DNA of 64,000 nt, taken from assembly GCF_902506065.1 (NCBI RefSeq), contig NZ_LR732912.1:1999983-2063982 (forward strand). Reading direction: 5' to 3'. A program made the position numbers and the translations under genes. Source of the DNA: Arthrobacter sp. 9V. Its GTDB lineage: Bacteria > Actinomycetota > Actinomycetes > Actinomycetales > Micrococcaceae. The notes under the pieces are model-generated. The model made no database searches and was not told the origin of the DNA. It saw only the letters and a program-made list of their open reading frames with translations. This document shows, piece after piece, positions 27,141 through 35,115 of this stretch. How positions within the stretch are numbered: the stretch's first letter is position 1; each line of letters opens with the position of its first letter.

Positions 27141-28352
27141 ATGTTGAACTGCATAGTGGTTGGTGGCGGCATTGCCGGGCTTTCAAGCGGCATTGCACTG
27201 CACAAGGCCGGTCACCGGCCTCTGATATTCGAAGCCTACGGAGTGCCTTCAGATGGCATAGGCGGCTTCCTGACAGTGGCGGTAAACGGCTTTGATGCCT
27301 TGCATACCCTCGGGCTCAAAGCGGCGGCGGACCACTTGGGTCCCCTGATGTCCATGTACCTGGGAAGCAACGGCAAGCACCTGGTGGATTTCGACTATGG
27401 CGGGACGCTTCCTGATGGCACCACCGCCCGCACCATGACCCGGTCCGAGCTGTACAGCACGCTGCGGGATGAAGCGGGCAGGCGGGGCATTCGCATTGTC
27501 TACGACAAGCGCTTGACTGCGGTGAACGAAGCGCGCGACGGCGTTCACGTCGTCTTCCACGACGGAACCACAGCGGATGGAGACCTTGTGGTTGGTGCCG
27601 ACGGGCTTCATTCACGGGTCAGAACACTGATCGACCCCTCGGCGCCTCCACCCAGGAATATTCCCCTCCTCAACACTGGCGGAATAGTCCCGGCAGGAGT
27701 ACTGCGGCCGGGACTGGTGGACGTCGAAGCCGGCCGGATGAAAATGGTCTTCGGTAAGCGCTGCTTTTACTGCTACATGCAGGATCCCGACGGTAGCATC
27801 TGGTGGTTTGCCAACCCCCTCCAACGGTCATCGGAAGACCCCTCCACGTTTGACGCCGACGCCCGAAAGGCTTGGCTGACCAAGCTCGTCGCCGGTGACC
27901 GCACGATCATGGAGGCCATCATTGCGGCTACGGAAGAGATCATCAGGCCTTACACCACCTCGGACTTCCCCAGCATTCCGCGCTGGCACCGCGGCAGGCT
28001 TGTTGTGGTGGGCGATGCCGCGCACGCGGCTTCGCCGTCGTCGGGGCAGGGAGCTTCCATGGCAATCGAAGACGCCGTGACGTTGGGTCGCGCGCTGCAA
28101 GGCCTGGCGCCGGAGTCGATACCGGCGGCGTTGGAGCGCTACGAGAGTGAACGCAGGATACGGGCGGAGTCCGTGGTGGAATGGGGGCGCAGAAATGCAG
28201 AGCCCAAGGTCCGCGGCCAGTTCAAGAGGGTTTTCGAGGACCTGCTCCTACCCATGGTTTTCCGCGGAATGGCAGGCAAGTCGAAGGACAATTTCGATTG
28301 GGTGTATAGGCACCATATTGAGTGGGACACCGCTAATTCAGCTGCCAAGTGA
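27141..28352 (+). CDS. FAD-dependent aromatic monooxygenase (group A, UbiH/PHBH-like)
   Basis: A 403-residue group A flavin monooxygenase. VVGGGIAGLSSGIALHKAGH (residues 6-25) binds FAD, the DG motif is VVGADGLHSRVRTL, and the second FAD motif is GDAAHAASPSSGQGASMAIEDA (about 290). No C-terminal membrane helix is seen, so the enzyme is soluble. Substrates of this family are phenols, salicylate-like acids or polycyclic aromatics; which one is unknown. The ATG at 27141 has GGAGG 5 nt upstream. Expression is probably controlled by the divergent MarR protein through the 34-bp palindrome. Confidence 0.88.
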   Translation: MLNCIVVGGGIAGLSSGIALHKAGHRPLIFEAYGVPSDGIGGFLTVAVNGFDALHTLGLKAAADHLGPLMSMYLGSNGKHLVDFDYGGTLPDGTTARTMTRSELYSTLRDEAGRRGIRIVYDKRLTAVNEARDGVHVVFHDGTTADGDLVVGADGLHSRVRTLIDPSAPPPRNIPLLNTGGIVPAGVLRPGLVDVEAGRMKMVFGKRCFYCYMQDPDGSIWWFANPLQRSSEDPSTFDADARKAWLTKLVAGDRTIMEAIIAATEEIIRPYTTSDFPSIPRWHRGRLVVVGDAAHAASPSSGQGASMAIEDAVTLGRALQGLAPESIPAALERYESERRIRAESVVEWGRRNAEPKVRGQFKRVFEDLLLPMVFRGMAGKSKDNFDWVYRHHIEWDTANSAAK

Positions 28353-28386
28353 CCGGCTATGGCTGGGGAAGAACCCGGCGACGGAA

Positions 28387-28418
28387 CTGCGGGCCGATGT
28401 GACATTGCCGGCCCGCAG
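28387..28418. terminator. Inverted repeat between convergent monooxygenase and UvrA-like genes
   Basis: Nine-bp arms ctgcgggcc (28387-28395) and ggcccgcag (28410-28418). No T-run; a weak terminator candidate. Confidence 0.45.
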
Positions 28419-28430
28419 CACGCGAATACG

Positions 28431-30821
28431 TCAGGCTACGTAAGCGGCCAGATGCTTGCCGGTCAGCGTCGACTTTCCTGCGACCAGCTCAGCCGGCGTC
28501 CCGGCGAAGACGATCCTGCCGCCGTCGTGACCCGCGCCAGGGCCAAGGTCAATGATCCAGTCCGCATGCGCCATCACCGCTTGGTGGTGTTCGATGACGA
28601 TCACGGACTTTCCGGACTCAACCAGGCGGTCCAGCATCCCCAGCAGGTTCTGGACATCGGCCAGATGCAAGCCGGTGGTTGGCTCGTCGAGAATATAGAT
28701 GTCACCCTTCTCAGACATTTGGGTGGCTAACTTGAGCCGCTGACGCTCACCGCCGGACAACGTGGTGAGGGGCTGGCCCAGCGTCAGGTAACCGAGCCCC
28801 ACATCGGCAAGGCGGTCCAGAATTTTGTGGGCTGCAGGGGTCCGGGCCTCGCCGTCGCTGAAAAAGACCACGGCCTCATCAACAGACATTGCAAGCACCT
28901 CTGCAATATTGCGTCCCCCCAGCCGGTACTCCAGTACGGCTGCTTGGAATCGCTTTCCCTCGCACTCTTCGCACGGCGATTCCACGGTGGCCATCACGCC
29001 GAGGTCCGTATAGATGACGCCCGCGCCATTACACGTGGGGCATGCGCCTTCCGAGTTCGAACTAAAGAGGGCGGGCTTAACACCGTTAACCTTGGCGAAG
29101 GCCTTGCGGATGGGTTCCAGCAGTCCTGTGTACGTGGCAGGGTTGCTTCTCCGCGAGCCCCTGATGGCCCCCTGGTCGATGACCAGTACTCCATCGCGCT
29201 GGGCTACTGATCCGTGGATCAGTGAACTCTTGCCGGAGCCGGCCACGCCAGTGAGGACGCATAGAACGCCAAGGGGGATATCGACGTCGACGTTCTTGAG
29301 GTTGTTTGTTGAGGCGTCCCGGATTTCCATGTGGCCGGTGGCGGTACGCACGCTGTCCTTGATGGAAGCCCGATCGTCCAGATGGCGCCCGGTGATGGTG
29401 TCACTCCCCCGTAAACCGTCGAGGTCACCTTGGAAACACACTGTGCCGCCGCCGGTTCCGGCGCCGGGTCCGAGGTCGATCACATGGTCAGCGATAGCAA
29501 TGGTTTCCGGCTTGTGTTCCACCACCAGCACCGTGTTCCCCTTGTCCCGAAGCTGCAGCAGCAACTGATTCATGCGCTCGATGTCGTGGGGGTGCAGGCC
29601 AATGGTGGGCTCGTCGAAGACGTAGGTGATGTCGGTGAGAGATGAACCCAAATGGCGGATCATCTTGGTCCGTTGGGCCTCTCCCCCGGACAGCGTGCCG
29701 GCAGGCCGGTCCAGGGACAGGTAGCCCAGGCCAATACCGGCGAAAGAGTCCAGAAGGTGTTGGAGACCCTTAAGCAAAGGCGCCACGGAAGGTTCATCAA
29801 GTTGGCGCACCCAGTGGGCGAGGTCACTGATCTGCATGGTACATACGTCAGCTATGCTCTTGCCGTTGATCTTGGAGGACCTGGCTTCCGGGCTGAGCCT
29901 GGTGCCTTCGCACTCCGGGCAGGTGGTGAACGTGATGGCCCGCTCCACGAAGGCACGGATGTGGGGCTGCAGGGCGTCAACATCTTTGCTGAGCATCGAC
30001 TTCTGGATCTTGGGAATCACGCCTTCATACGTGAGGTTGATGCCCTCCACCTTGATTTTGGTGGGCTCCCGGTACAGGAGATCGTGCAGCTCCTTTTTGG
30101 TGAACTTGGCGATTGGTTTGTCCATGTTGAAGAACCCGGAGCCGCTGAAGATGCGGCCGTACCATCCATCCATGGTGTAGCCGGGAATGGTCAGGGCGCC
30201 TTCGTTCAGGGACTTGGTGTCGTCATAAAGGGCCGTCAGGTCAAAGTCATTGACCGCTCCCATACCCTCACAGCGCGAACACATGCCGCCCAAGCGATTG
30301 AACGAGGCTTTCTCGGTCTTCGTTTTGCCTTCGCCGCGTTCCACGGTGATGGCACCACTGGCTTTGACCGTGGGTACGTTGAAAGAGTAAGCGTTGGGCG
30401 AGCCAATGTGGGGTTGGCCAAGACGGCTGAACAGGATCCGCAACATGGCGTTGGCATCGGTGGCGGTACCCACGGTTGAGCGCGGGTTGGAGCCCATCCG
30501 TTCCTGGTCCACGATGATCGCAGTGGTCAACCCTTCAAGAACGTCGACGTCGGGACGGGCCAGGGAGGGCATGAAGCCCTGCACAAAGGCGCTGTAGGTC
30601 TCGTTGATCATTCGCTGCGACTCTGCGGCGATGGTGGCGAAGACCAGTGAACTTTTCCCGGAGCCGGAAACACCCGTGAAGACGGTGAGCCGGCGCTTCG
30701 GGATCTCGATGCTGATGTCTTTGAGGTTGTTTTCACGTGCACCCTGGACCCGGATCAGATCGTGGGTGTCCGCCACGTGGGACCCGGGAGGTTGCGTGTC
30801 CGTGCTCGCGGCCATAGTCAT
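28431..30821 (-). CDS. UvrA-like ABC ATPase lacking the UvrB-binding insert
   Basis: A 796-residue tandem ABC ATPase of the UvrA family. It has two Walker A motifs (GVSGSGKSSLVF and GVAGSGKSSLIH), two signature motifs (TLSGGEAQR and TLSGGERQR), two Walker B regions (YVFDEPTIGLH and YILDEPTTGLH), and Cys pairs CSRC, CPEC, CPTC and CEEC. Canonical UvrA is about 950 residues. Here RLGQPHIGSPNAYSFN joins directly where UvrA has its first zinc module and UvrB-binding domain, so classical nucleotide excision is unlikely. Relatives (UvrA2, DrrC) protect against DNA-binding drugs. GGAG precedes the ATG at 30821 by 5 nt. It is divergent from the type III PKS gene. Confidence 0.9.
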   Translation of the reverse strand: MTMAASTDTQPPGSHVADTHDLIRVQGARENNLKDISIEIPKRRLTVFTGVSGSGKSSLVFATIAAESQRMINETYSAFVQGFMPSLARPDVDVLEGLTTAIIVDQERMGSNPRSTVGTATDANAMLRILFSRLGQPHIGSPNAYSFNVPTVKASGAITVERGEGKTKTEKASFNRLGGMCSRCEGMGAVNDFDLTALYDDTKSLNEGALTIPGYTMDGWYGRIFSGSGFFNMDKPIAKFTKKELHDLLYREPTKIKVEGINLTYEGVIPKIQKSMLSKDVDALQPHIRAFVERAITFTTCPECEGTRLSPEARSSKINGKSIADVCTMQISDLAHWVRQLDEPSVAPLLKGLQHLLDSFAGIGLGYLSLDRPAGTLSGGEAQRTKMIRHLGSSLTDITYVFDEPTIGLHPHDIERMNQLLLQLRDKGNTVLVVEHKPETIAIADHVIDLGPGAGTGGGTVCFQGDLDGLRGSDTITGRHLDDRASIKDSVRTATGHMEIRDASTNNLKNVDVDIPLGVLCVLTGVAGSGKSSLIHGSVAQRDGVLVIDQGAIRGSRRSNPATYTGLLEPIRKAFAKVNGVKPALFSSNSEGACPTCNGAGVIYTDLGVMATVESPCEECEGKRFQAAVLEYRLGGRNIAEVLAMSVDEAVVFFSDGEARTPAAHKILDRLADVGLGYLTLGQPLTTLSGGERQRLKLATQMSEKGDIYILDEPTTGLHLADVQNLLGMLDRLVESGKSVIVIEHHQAVMAHADWIIDLGPGAGHDGGRIVFAGTPAELVAGKSTLTGKHLAAYVA

Positions 30822-30918
30822 GATTTCTCCATCTGTTAGGCGGCGCTGCCCAACAGTCCCCCGTCGGCGTCGCCTGGCTCTCACTGACCACCCTCGGCCA
30901 GTAGCTTCGATTCTGCCA

Positions 30919-30946
30919 TTGTCTTCCAAGGTTTACTCGCTAAGAA
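30919..30946 (+). promoter_or_regulatory. Candidate promoter of the type III PKS operon
   Basis: TTGTCT (30919-30924), 16-nt spacer, TAAGAA (30941-30946), then 6 nt to the ATG at 30953. It is similar to the leaderless layout, but the sixth base of the -10 box is not T. Confidence 0.4.
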
Positions 30947-30952
30947 TGAAGC

Positions 30953-32089
30953 ATGCCGGTATACATGAGGTCCCTTGAAACCGCAGTTCCGCAAACCATC
31001 CTTGTCCAGCAGCAGGCCCGAGACGTTTTTGCATCGCAGCCGGGACTGACGAGGCTGGGTACCCGACTCGTCAGTACCTGCTTTGACTCAGCAGCCATAG
31101 ACACCCGATACACCGCGGTTGCTGAGCTGAGCCTCGACGCCCATCCCGAAAATCCGCTGTTCTTTGACCCTGAAACCAACCGTGTCCTGAGCCCCAGCAC
31201 CAAGGTCCGGAACGAGATCTTCGCAACTGAAGCCACCAAGTTGTTCGTCGAAGCCGGCAAGGCTGCAGTGGCCGGGGCGCCCGGGATAGACCTGGATGAC
31301 ATCACGCACGTCATCACCGTCTCCTGCACAGGTTTCTTCAATCCGGGTCCTGACTACAAGGTAGTGAGGGCTTTGGGCCTCAATCCCGCTGTGCAGCGGT
31401 ACCACTTGGGATTCATGGGCTGCTATGCAGCCTTTCCGGCCCTCAAAGCAGCCAAGCAGTTCTGCGTTGCCGACCCAACCGCGGTAGTCCTGGTGATCTG
31501 CGCAGAACTCTGCTCCCTGCATGTCAGGACGTCGAATGATCCGGACACGATCATGGGATCTGCGATTTTCGGCGACGGCGCGGCAGCCGCCGTCGTGAGC
31601 GCGCGTGAGCTTTCCGGACCGGAACCAACCATCAGGCTCGATCATTTCGAGACTGTACTGACCCCGGTAGGTGAAGAAGCCATGGCCTGGAACATTGGCG
31701 ACGAAGGATTCGAAATGGTGCTGGGATCGTACGTCCCGCACATTATTGAAGAACACATCACCGGTGCCCTGGCCCCGCTGCTCGCCAAGGAACCGTCCTT
31801 GGCCGGCCGGCCGTATCGGGACATAACCCACTGGGCCATACACCCCGGCGGCCGAAGCATCCTGGACAAAGTGGAGTCCAAACTCGAACTGACGCAAGAG
31901 CAGCTGGTGCCCGCACGGGAGACATTGAGGGAATTCGGCAACATGAGCAGTGCCACCGTGTTGTTCGTGCTCAAGTACATGCTGGAGAAGCCGGCAACTG
32001 AACGCGAGGAACGGATCTGTTCCATGGCATTCGGCCCGGGCCTGACGGTGGAAACGGGACTCTTCACGCTGGTCTCCCCTGCCCTGTGA
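30953..32089 (+). CDS. Type III polyketide synthase (chalcone/stilbene synthase family)
   Basis: A 378-residue ketosynthase homodimer that condenses a starter acyl-CoA with malonyl-CoA without an acyl carrier protein. The catalytic triad is complete: Cys157 in GFMGCYAAFPAL, His297 in WAIHPGGRSIL and Asn330 in EFGNMSSATVLFVL. The Cys context (GCYAAFPALKAA) differs from plant chalcone synthases and from RppA-type enzymes. It heads an overlapping three-gene operon with a methyltransferase and an FAD monooxygenase, which points to a methylated and hydroxylated resorcinol, pyrone or quinone, perhaps a phenolic lipid. The product cannot be predicted further. Confidence 0.93.
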   Translation: MPVYMRSLETAVPQTILVQQQARDVFASQPGLTRLGTRLVSTCFDSAAIDTRYTAVAELSLDAHPENPLFFDPETNRVLSPSTKVRNEIFATEATKLFVEAGKAAVAGAPGIDLDDITHVITVSCTGFFNPGPDYKVVRALGLNPAVQRYHLGFMGCYAAFPALKAAKQFCVADPTAVVLVICAELCSLHVRTSNDPDTIMGSAIFGDGAAAAVVSARELSGPEPTIRLDHFETVLTPVGEEAMAWNIGDEGFEMVLGSYVPHIIEEHITGALAPLLAKEPSLAGRPYRDITHWAIHPGGRSILDKVESKLELTQEQLVPARETLREFGNMSSATVLFVLKYMLEKPATEREERICSMAFGPGLTVETGLFTLVSPAL

Positions 32090-32799
32090 GTCCATGGGGG
32101 TCCCTCAAGTCAAGGGACGTGGAGGCAGTCGAGGAGATGGACAGGGACGACTGCGACCCCAAGCGGCTGCGCAGGACCTACGCCCGCTTTCCGGTGGTGA
32201 ACAGTTTGTTGTCCGGATGGCGGGGAACGTATCGTCGCCGCCTCCGTCCGATGTTGGCCGGGAAAAGTTCAGTGTCAGTGCTGGACATCGGATGTGGCAG
32301 CGGGGACGTGGCGAGGAGCCTGGCAAGGTGGGCCAGACGGGACGGCTTCCAGCTGGCAGTTACAGCCATCGATCCTGATGAAAGAGCTTTCGCGTTTGCA
32401 TCCCGAACAGCCCCGGTGGAGGGTGTGGTGTACCGCAAGGCGCACAGTTCCGAGCTCGTGGCTGAAGGCCGGATGTTCGACGTCGTCATTTCAAACCACA
32501 TCCTTCACCACCTCGATTCCGGGCAACTGCGGGCCGTCCTCCATGATTCCGAGTCGTTGAGCCGTGGCCTTTGTCTCCACAACGACCTGAACCGCAGCTA
32601 CATCTCTTACCTGTTGTTTCTGGCAGGCTTCTGGCCTTTGGGCGTTGGCTCGTACATCTGCGGGGATGGATTGACGTCCATCAGGCGCAGCTACACCGCG
32701 GAAGAACTGAGAGCTGCCGTGCCGGGCTCCTGGTCGGTGGAAAGAAACGGACCGTGGCACCATCTGCTCGTCCACGATCACGAGGAGGATCGTGGCTGA
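32086..32799 (+). CDS. Class I SAM-dependent methyltransferase of the PKS operon
   Basis: A 237-residue methyltransferase. The SAM-binding motif I is VLDIGCGSGDVARSLARW (residues 65-82), and FDVVISNHILHHLD marks motif IV. The start is GTG overlapping the PKS stop by 4 bp (GTGA), so translation is coupled. It overlaps the next gene by 8 bp. It most likely methylates the polyketide, on oxygen or carbon. It is a soluble Rossmann enzyme, unlike the membrane-bound SrsB of the Streptomyces alkylresorcinol operon. Confidence 0.88.
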   Translation: MSPWGSLKSRDVEAVEEMDRDDCDPKRLRRTYARFPVVNSLLSGWRGTYRRRLRPMLAGKSSVSVLDIGCGSGDVARSLARWARRDGFQLAVTAIDPDERAFAFASRTAPVEGVVYRKAHSSELVAEGRMFDVVISNHILHHLDSGQLRAVLHDSESLSRGLCLHNDLNRSYISYLLFLAGFWPLGVGSYICGDGLTSIRRSYTAEELRAAVPGSWSVERNGPWHHLLVHDHEEDRG

Positions 32800-33922
32800 C
32801 GTCGTGATTGTTGGCGCCGGGCCGGTAGGCCTGTTCATGGGCTTGCTATTGCTCCAACGGGGGCATCGGGTCAGAATTCTGGAGCGCCGGAGCACCAGGA
32901 GCAACCGTTCACGGGCCATTGGTATTCACCCGTCGGCGCTGGCGGAGCTGGCACGGGCGGGAATTGCCGGTCAATTGATAACAGCGGGGGTGCAGATCAC
33001 CCGGGGCGTCGCTTACAGCCGGAGGCGACGCGTGGCCGAGCTGGCGTTCGACGGCGACTCCGGCTTCCCTTTCATTCTGGCCGTGCCGCAGACGGTCACC
33101 GAGGAAGTCCTGGAGCTGGCGGTTCGGAACCTGGATGCCGGGGCCGTTGTCCGGGGTGCTGATGTCCAGGAGATTGCGCAAGACCTCGATTGCGTGCGCA
33201 CCATCGCCGATTGTCCCGATGGCATCCGGGAGTTCCGTAGCCGGTTAGTGATTGCTGCAGACGGAGCTCACTCGCGCATTTGTCGGCGCTACCAGCCGGG
33301 CCTGCCGGAACGGAGCTATCCGGACTGCTACTTCATGGGGGATTTCCCGGATAACACCGGTCATGGCTCAGACGCCGTGTTGTATTTGGAGCCCGAAGGA
33401 ATCGTGGAGTCGTTCCCACTCCCACATGATGTCCGCAGGTGGGTAGTGAGGTTGGGTACGCCCGAAAGGGACCCGACGGCGGGCGGGCTGGCTGATGTGG
33501 TGGCGCACAGGACGGGCGAGGTACTTGATGTTGCCGGCAACTCGATGCTCAGTGCTTTCGACGTTCGGTCGCGGCTGGCTCACCGTATGGTTCATGGCAG
33601 GGTGGTGCTGCTTGGCGACGCTGCCCACGAGATCAGTCCCATTGGCGGGCAGGGCATGAATCTGGGCTGGCTTGATGCCGCGGCGCTGGCCCCCATAGTG
33701 GATGCATCCTTTCGGGGTGCCGATGTTGGGCGTCACCTGGCAGAGTTCGAGAAGACGCGCAGGAAGGCAGCACTGCGCGCCTCGCATCAGGCCGGATTGA
33801 ACATGGCTCTGGGAAGGCCATTATGGCCTCAAGCCATGTCTGCGAGGAACGCATTTTTCGCCGGTGCCTTGGAAGTGCCGGCGATTTCAGGGTTCGTGGA
33901 ACGGCGTTTCACCATGCGTTAG
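32792..33922 (+). CDS. FAD-dependent monooxygenase of the PKS operon
   Basis: A 376-residue flavoprotein. VVIVGAGPVGLFMGLLLLQRGH (residues 4-25) binds FAD, VIAADGAHSRICRRY is the DG motif, and LLGDAAHEISPIGGQGMNLGWLDA (about 272-295) is the second FAD motif. It probably hydroxylates the aromatic polyketide, or oxidises it to a quinone, by analogy with the SrsC step in Streptomyces phenolic-lipid synthesis. The start is GTG, overlapping the methyltransferase end by 8 bp. Last gene of the operon. Confidence 0.88.
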   Translation: MADVVIVGAGPVGLFMGLLLLQRGHRVRILERRSTRSNRSRAIGIHPSALAELARAGIAGQLITAGVQITRGVAYSRRRRVAELAFDGDSGFPFILAVPQTVTEEVLELAVRNLDAGAVVRGADVQEIAQDLDCVRTIADCPDGIREFRSRLVIAADGAHSRICRRYQPGLPERSYPDCYFMGDFPDNTGHGSDAVLYLEPEGIVESFPLPHDVRRWVVRLGTPERDPTAGGLADVVAHRTGEVLDVAGNSMLSAFDVRSRLAHRMVHGRVVLLGDAAHEISPIGGQGMNLGWLDAAALAPIVDASFRGADVGRHLAEFEKTRRKAALRASHQAGLNMALGRPLWPQAMSARNAFFAGALEVPAISGFVERRFTMR

Positions 33923-33972
33923 CGGGTGCGGACGTTAGCTGGTCCGGGGCCTTGGCGGATCCGGGGCCTCGG

Positions 33973-34380
33973 CTATTCAGGGCTCGTGTAATAGCAGTCG
34001 TACGTGTCTTGGCTGATGATCAGCCCGTCCCGCAGCTCGAACACCGCGGTGCTCCTGGCCCGGATGGTGTCTCCGCGATCCCAGTAAGGAAGGTCCAGCA
34101 GCAAGGTGGCGGACCAGTTCATCTCCAGCACCACGCGGTTGTCCTGGCTCGTTGCGCGAACCACGTCAAAGCGCTGACGGGAGACGATGTCCTTGCTATG
34201 GTCTGCGCCCGCCAACGTCTCGGCAAGGTTTCGCGTTGAGCCTGTTTTGGATAAGGCGTGCGGCCACTCCGTGAGTTTGAAATCGTCAGCAAGGAAGGGC
34301 CGGATCTCAGCAGCACCGCCGCCGGCTTCAACAGTTCGAACGAACCCGAGTACACAATCCAAAGGGGTGGAATCGATCAT
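33973..34380 (-). CDS. SnoaL-like/NTF2-fold protein
   Basis: A 135-residue protein with the NTF2-like cone fold: TPLDCVLGFVRTVEAGGGAAEIRPFLADDF at the start and a C-terminal strand pair ARSTAVFELRDGLIISQDTYDCYY. The family includes polyketide cyclases (SnoaL) and many proteins of unknown role. It faces the end of the type III PKS operon, so a part in that pathway is possible but unproven. The ATG follows TAGGCT by 6 nt (leaderless), and it diverges from def. Confidence 0.8.
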   Translation of the reverse strand: MIDSTPLDCVLGFVRTVEAGGGAAEIRPFLADDFKLTEWPHALSKTGSTRNLAETLAGADHSKDIVSRQRFDVVRATSQDNRVVLEMNWSATLLLDLPYWDRGDTIRARSTAVFELRDGLIISQDTYDCYYTSPE

Positions 34381-34386
34381 TCGTCG

Positions 34387-34392
34387 AGCCTA
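34387..34392 (-). promoter_or_regulatory. -10 box, leaderless start of SnoaL-like gene
   Basis: TAGGCT, 6 nt before the ATG at 34380. GTGAGA lies 17 nt upstream as a weak -35 box. Confidence 0.45.
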
Positions 34393-34422
34393 GCTCACGC
34401 TGGGGAATGTCTCACTGCGCGT

Positions 34423-34428
34423 TAGGCT
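34423..34428 (+). promoter_or_regulatory. -10 box, leaderless start of def
   Basis: TAGGCT, 6 nt before the ATG at 34435; the same hexamer as its divergent neighbour. Confidence 0.5.
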
Positions 34429-34434
34429 CACTGT

Positions 34435-35109
34435 ATGACGCACCAACCTCATCCTGAGGCCACGAGCCCCGCCACGGACTACAACCCCATCCGCATACGT
34501 GACGCCGTCCGCCGTTTGCTGGATGCTGAAGGGCTTCCGCCCATAGTGCAGGCCGGACACCCTGTGTTGCGCCAGCTGGCAGCGCCCTACGACGGTCAGA
34601 TTGACGATGCCGAGCTCACGGCCTTCTTGGAGCAAATGAGGGCTGTCATGCATGACGCACCGGGAGTTGGCCTGGCCGCCCCTCAGCTGGGCATTCCTTT
34701 GCAGCTTGCCGTACTGGAGGACAAGTACCCGGTGGACCCGGAGTCAGCTGCCGTGCGACACAGGGAACAGTTGGAATTCCTCGCCGTCATCAACCCGCAG
34801 TACCGCGCACTCGGAACGGAGACGGCCTCGTTCTATGAAGGATGTCTCTCCGTCAGCGGCTACCAGGCTGTTGTGACACGCCACCGCAACGTGGAGTTGC
34901 GCTACACCAATTCCGCGGGCGAGCCCGTGGAAGAGTGGTTCTCCGGCTGGCAAGCCCGCATCGTGCAGCACGAAACTGACCACCTCCAGGGCGTCCTGTA
35001 CCTGGACCGGGCAGAACTGCGGTCGTTGTCCAGCAACGCCGAGCACTCCGCCCGCTGGTCGGCTCCGGAAATTGACGAGGCACGCCGGTCTCTGGGGTTC
35101 CTTCGCTGA
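34435..35109 (+). CDS. def: Peptide deformylase
   Basis: This enzyme removes the formyl group from the N-terminal Met of new proteins. The 224 residues have all three motifs: GVGLAAPQLG (77-86), EGCLS (135-139, metal ligand Cys137) and QHETDH (178-183, ligands His179 and His183, catalytic Glu180). The usual HEIDH/HELDH is HETDH here. The roughly 35-residue N-terminal extension is common in actinobacterial paralogues, and genomes of this group often hold two def genes. It is leaderless, and its stop is 6 bp from the convergent peptidase gene. Confidence 0.94.
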   Translation: MTHQPHPEATSPATDYNPIRIRDAVRRLLDAEGLPPIVQAGHPVLRQLAAPYDGQIDDAELTAFLEQMRAVMHDAPGVGLAAPQLGIPLQLAVLEDKYPVDPESAAVRHREQLEFLAVINPQYRALGTETASFYEGCLSVSGYQAVVTRHRNVELRYTNSAGEPVEEWFSGWQARIVQHETDHLQGVLYLDRAELRSLSSNAEHSARWSAPEIDEARRSLGFLR

Positions 35110-35115
35110 CCCTGG

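Noticed and set aside
29652..30479. Plus-strand open frame of 275 codons opposite the UvrA-like gene
   Set aside because: Shadow frame; the opposite strand has two complete ABC ATPase modules.
31088..32095. Minus-strand open frame of 335 codons opposite the type III PKS gene
   Set aside because: Shadow of a gene with an intact catalytic triad; the translation has no protein-like features.
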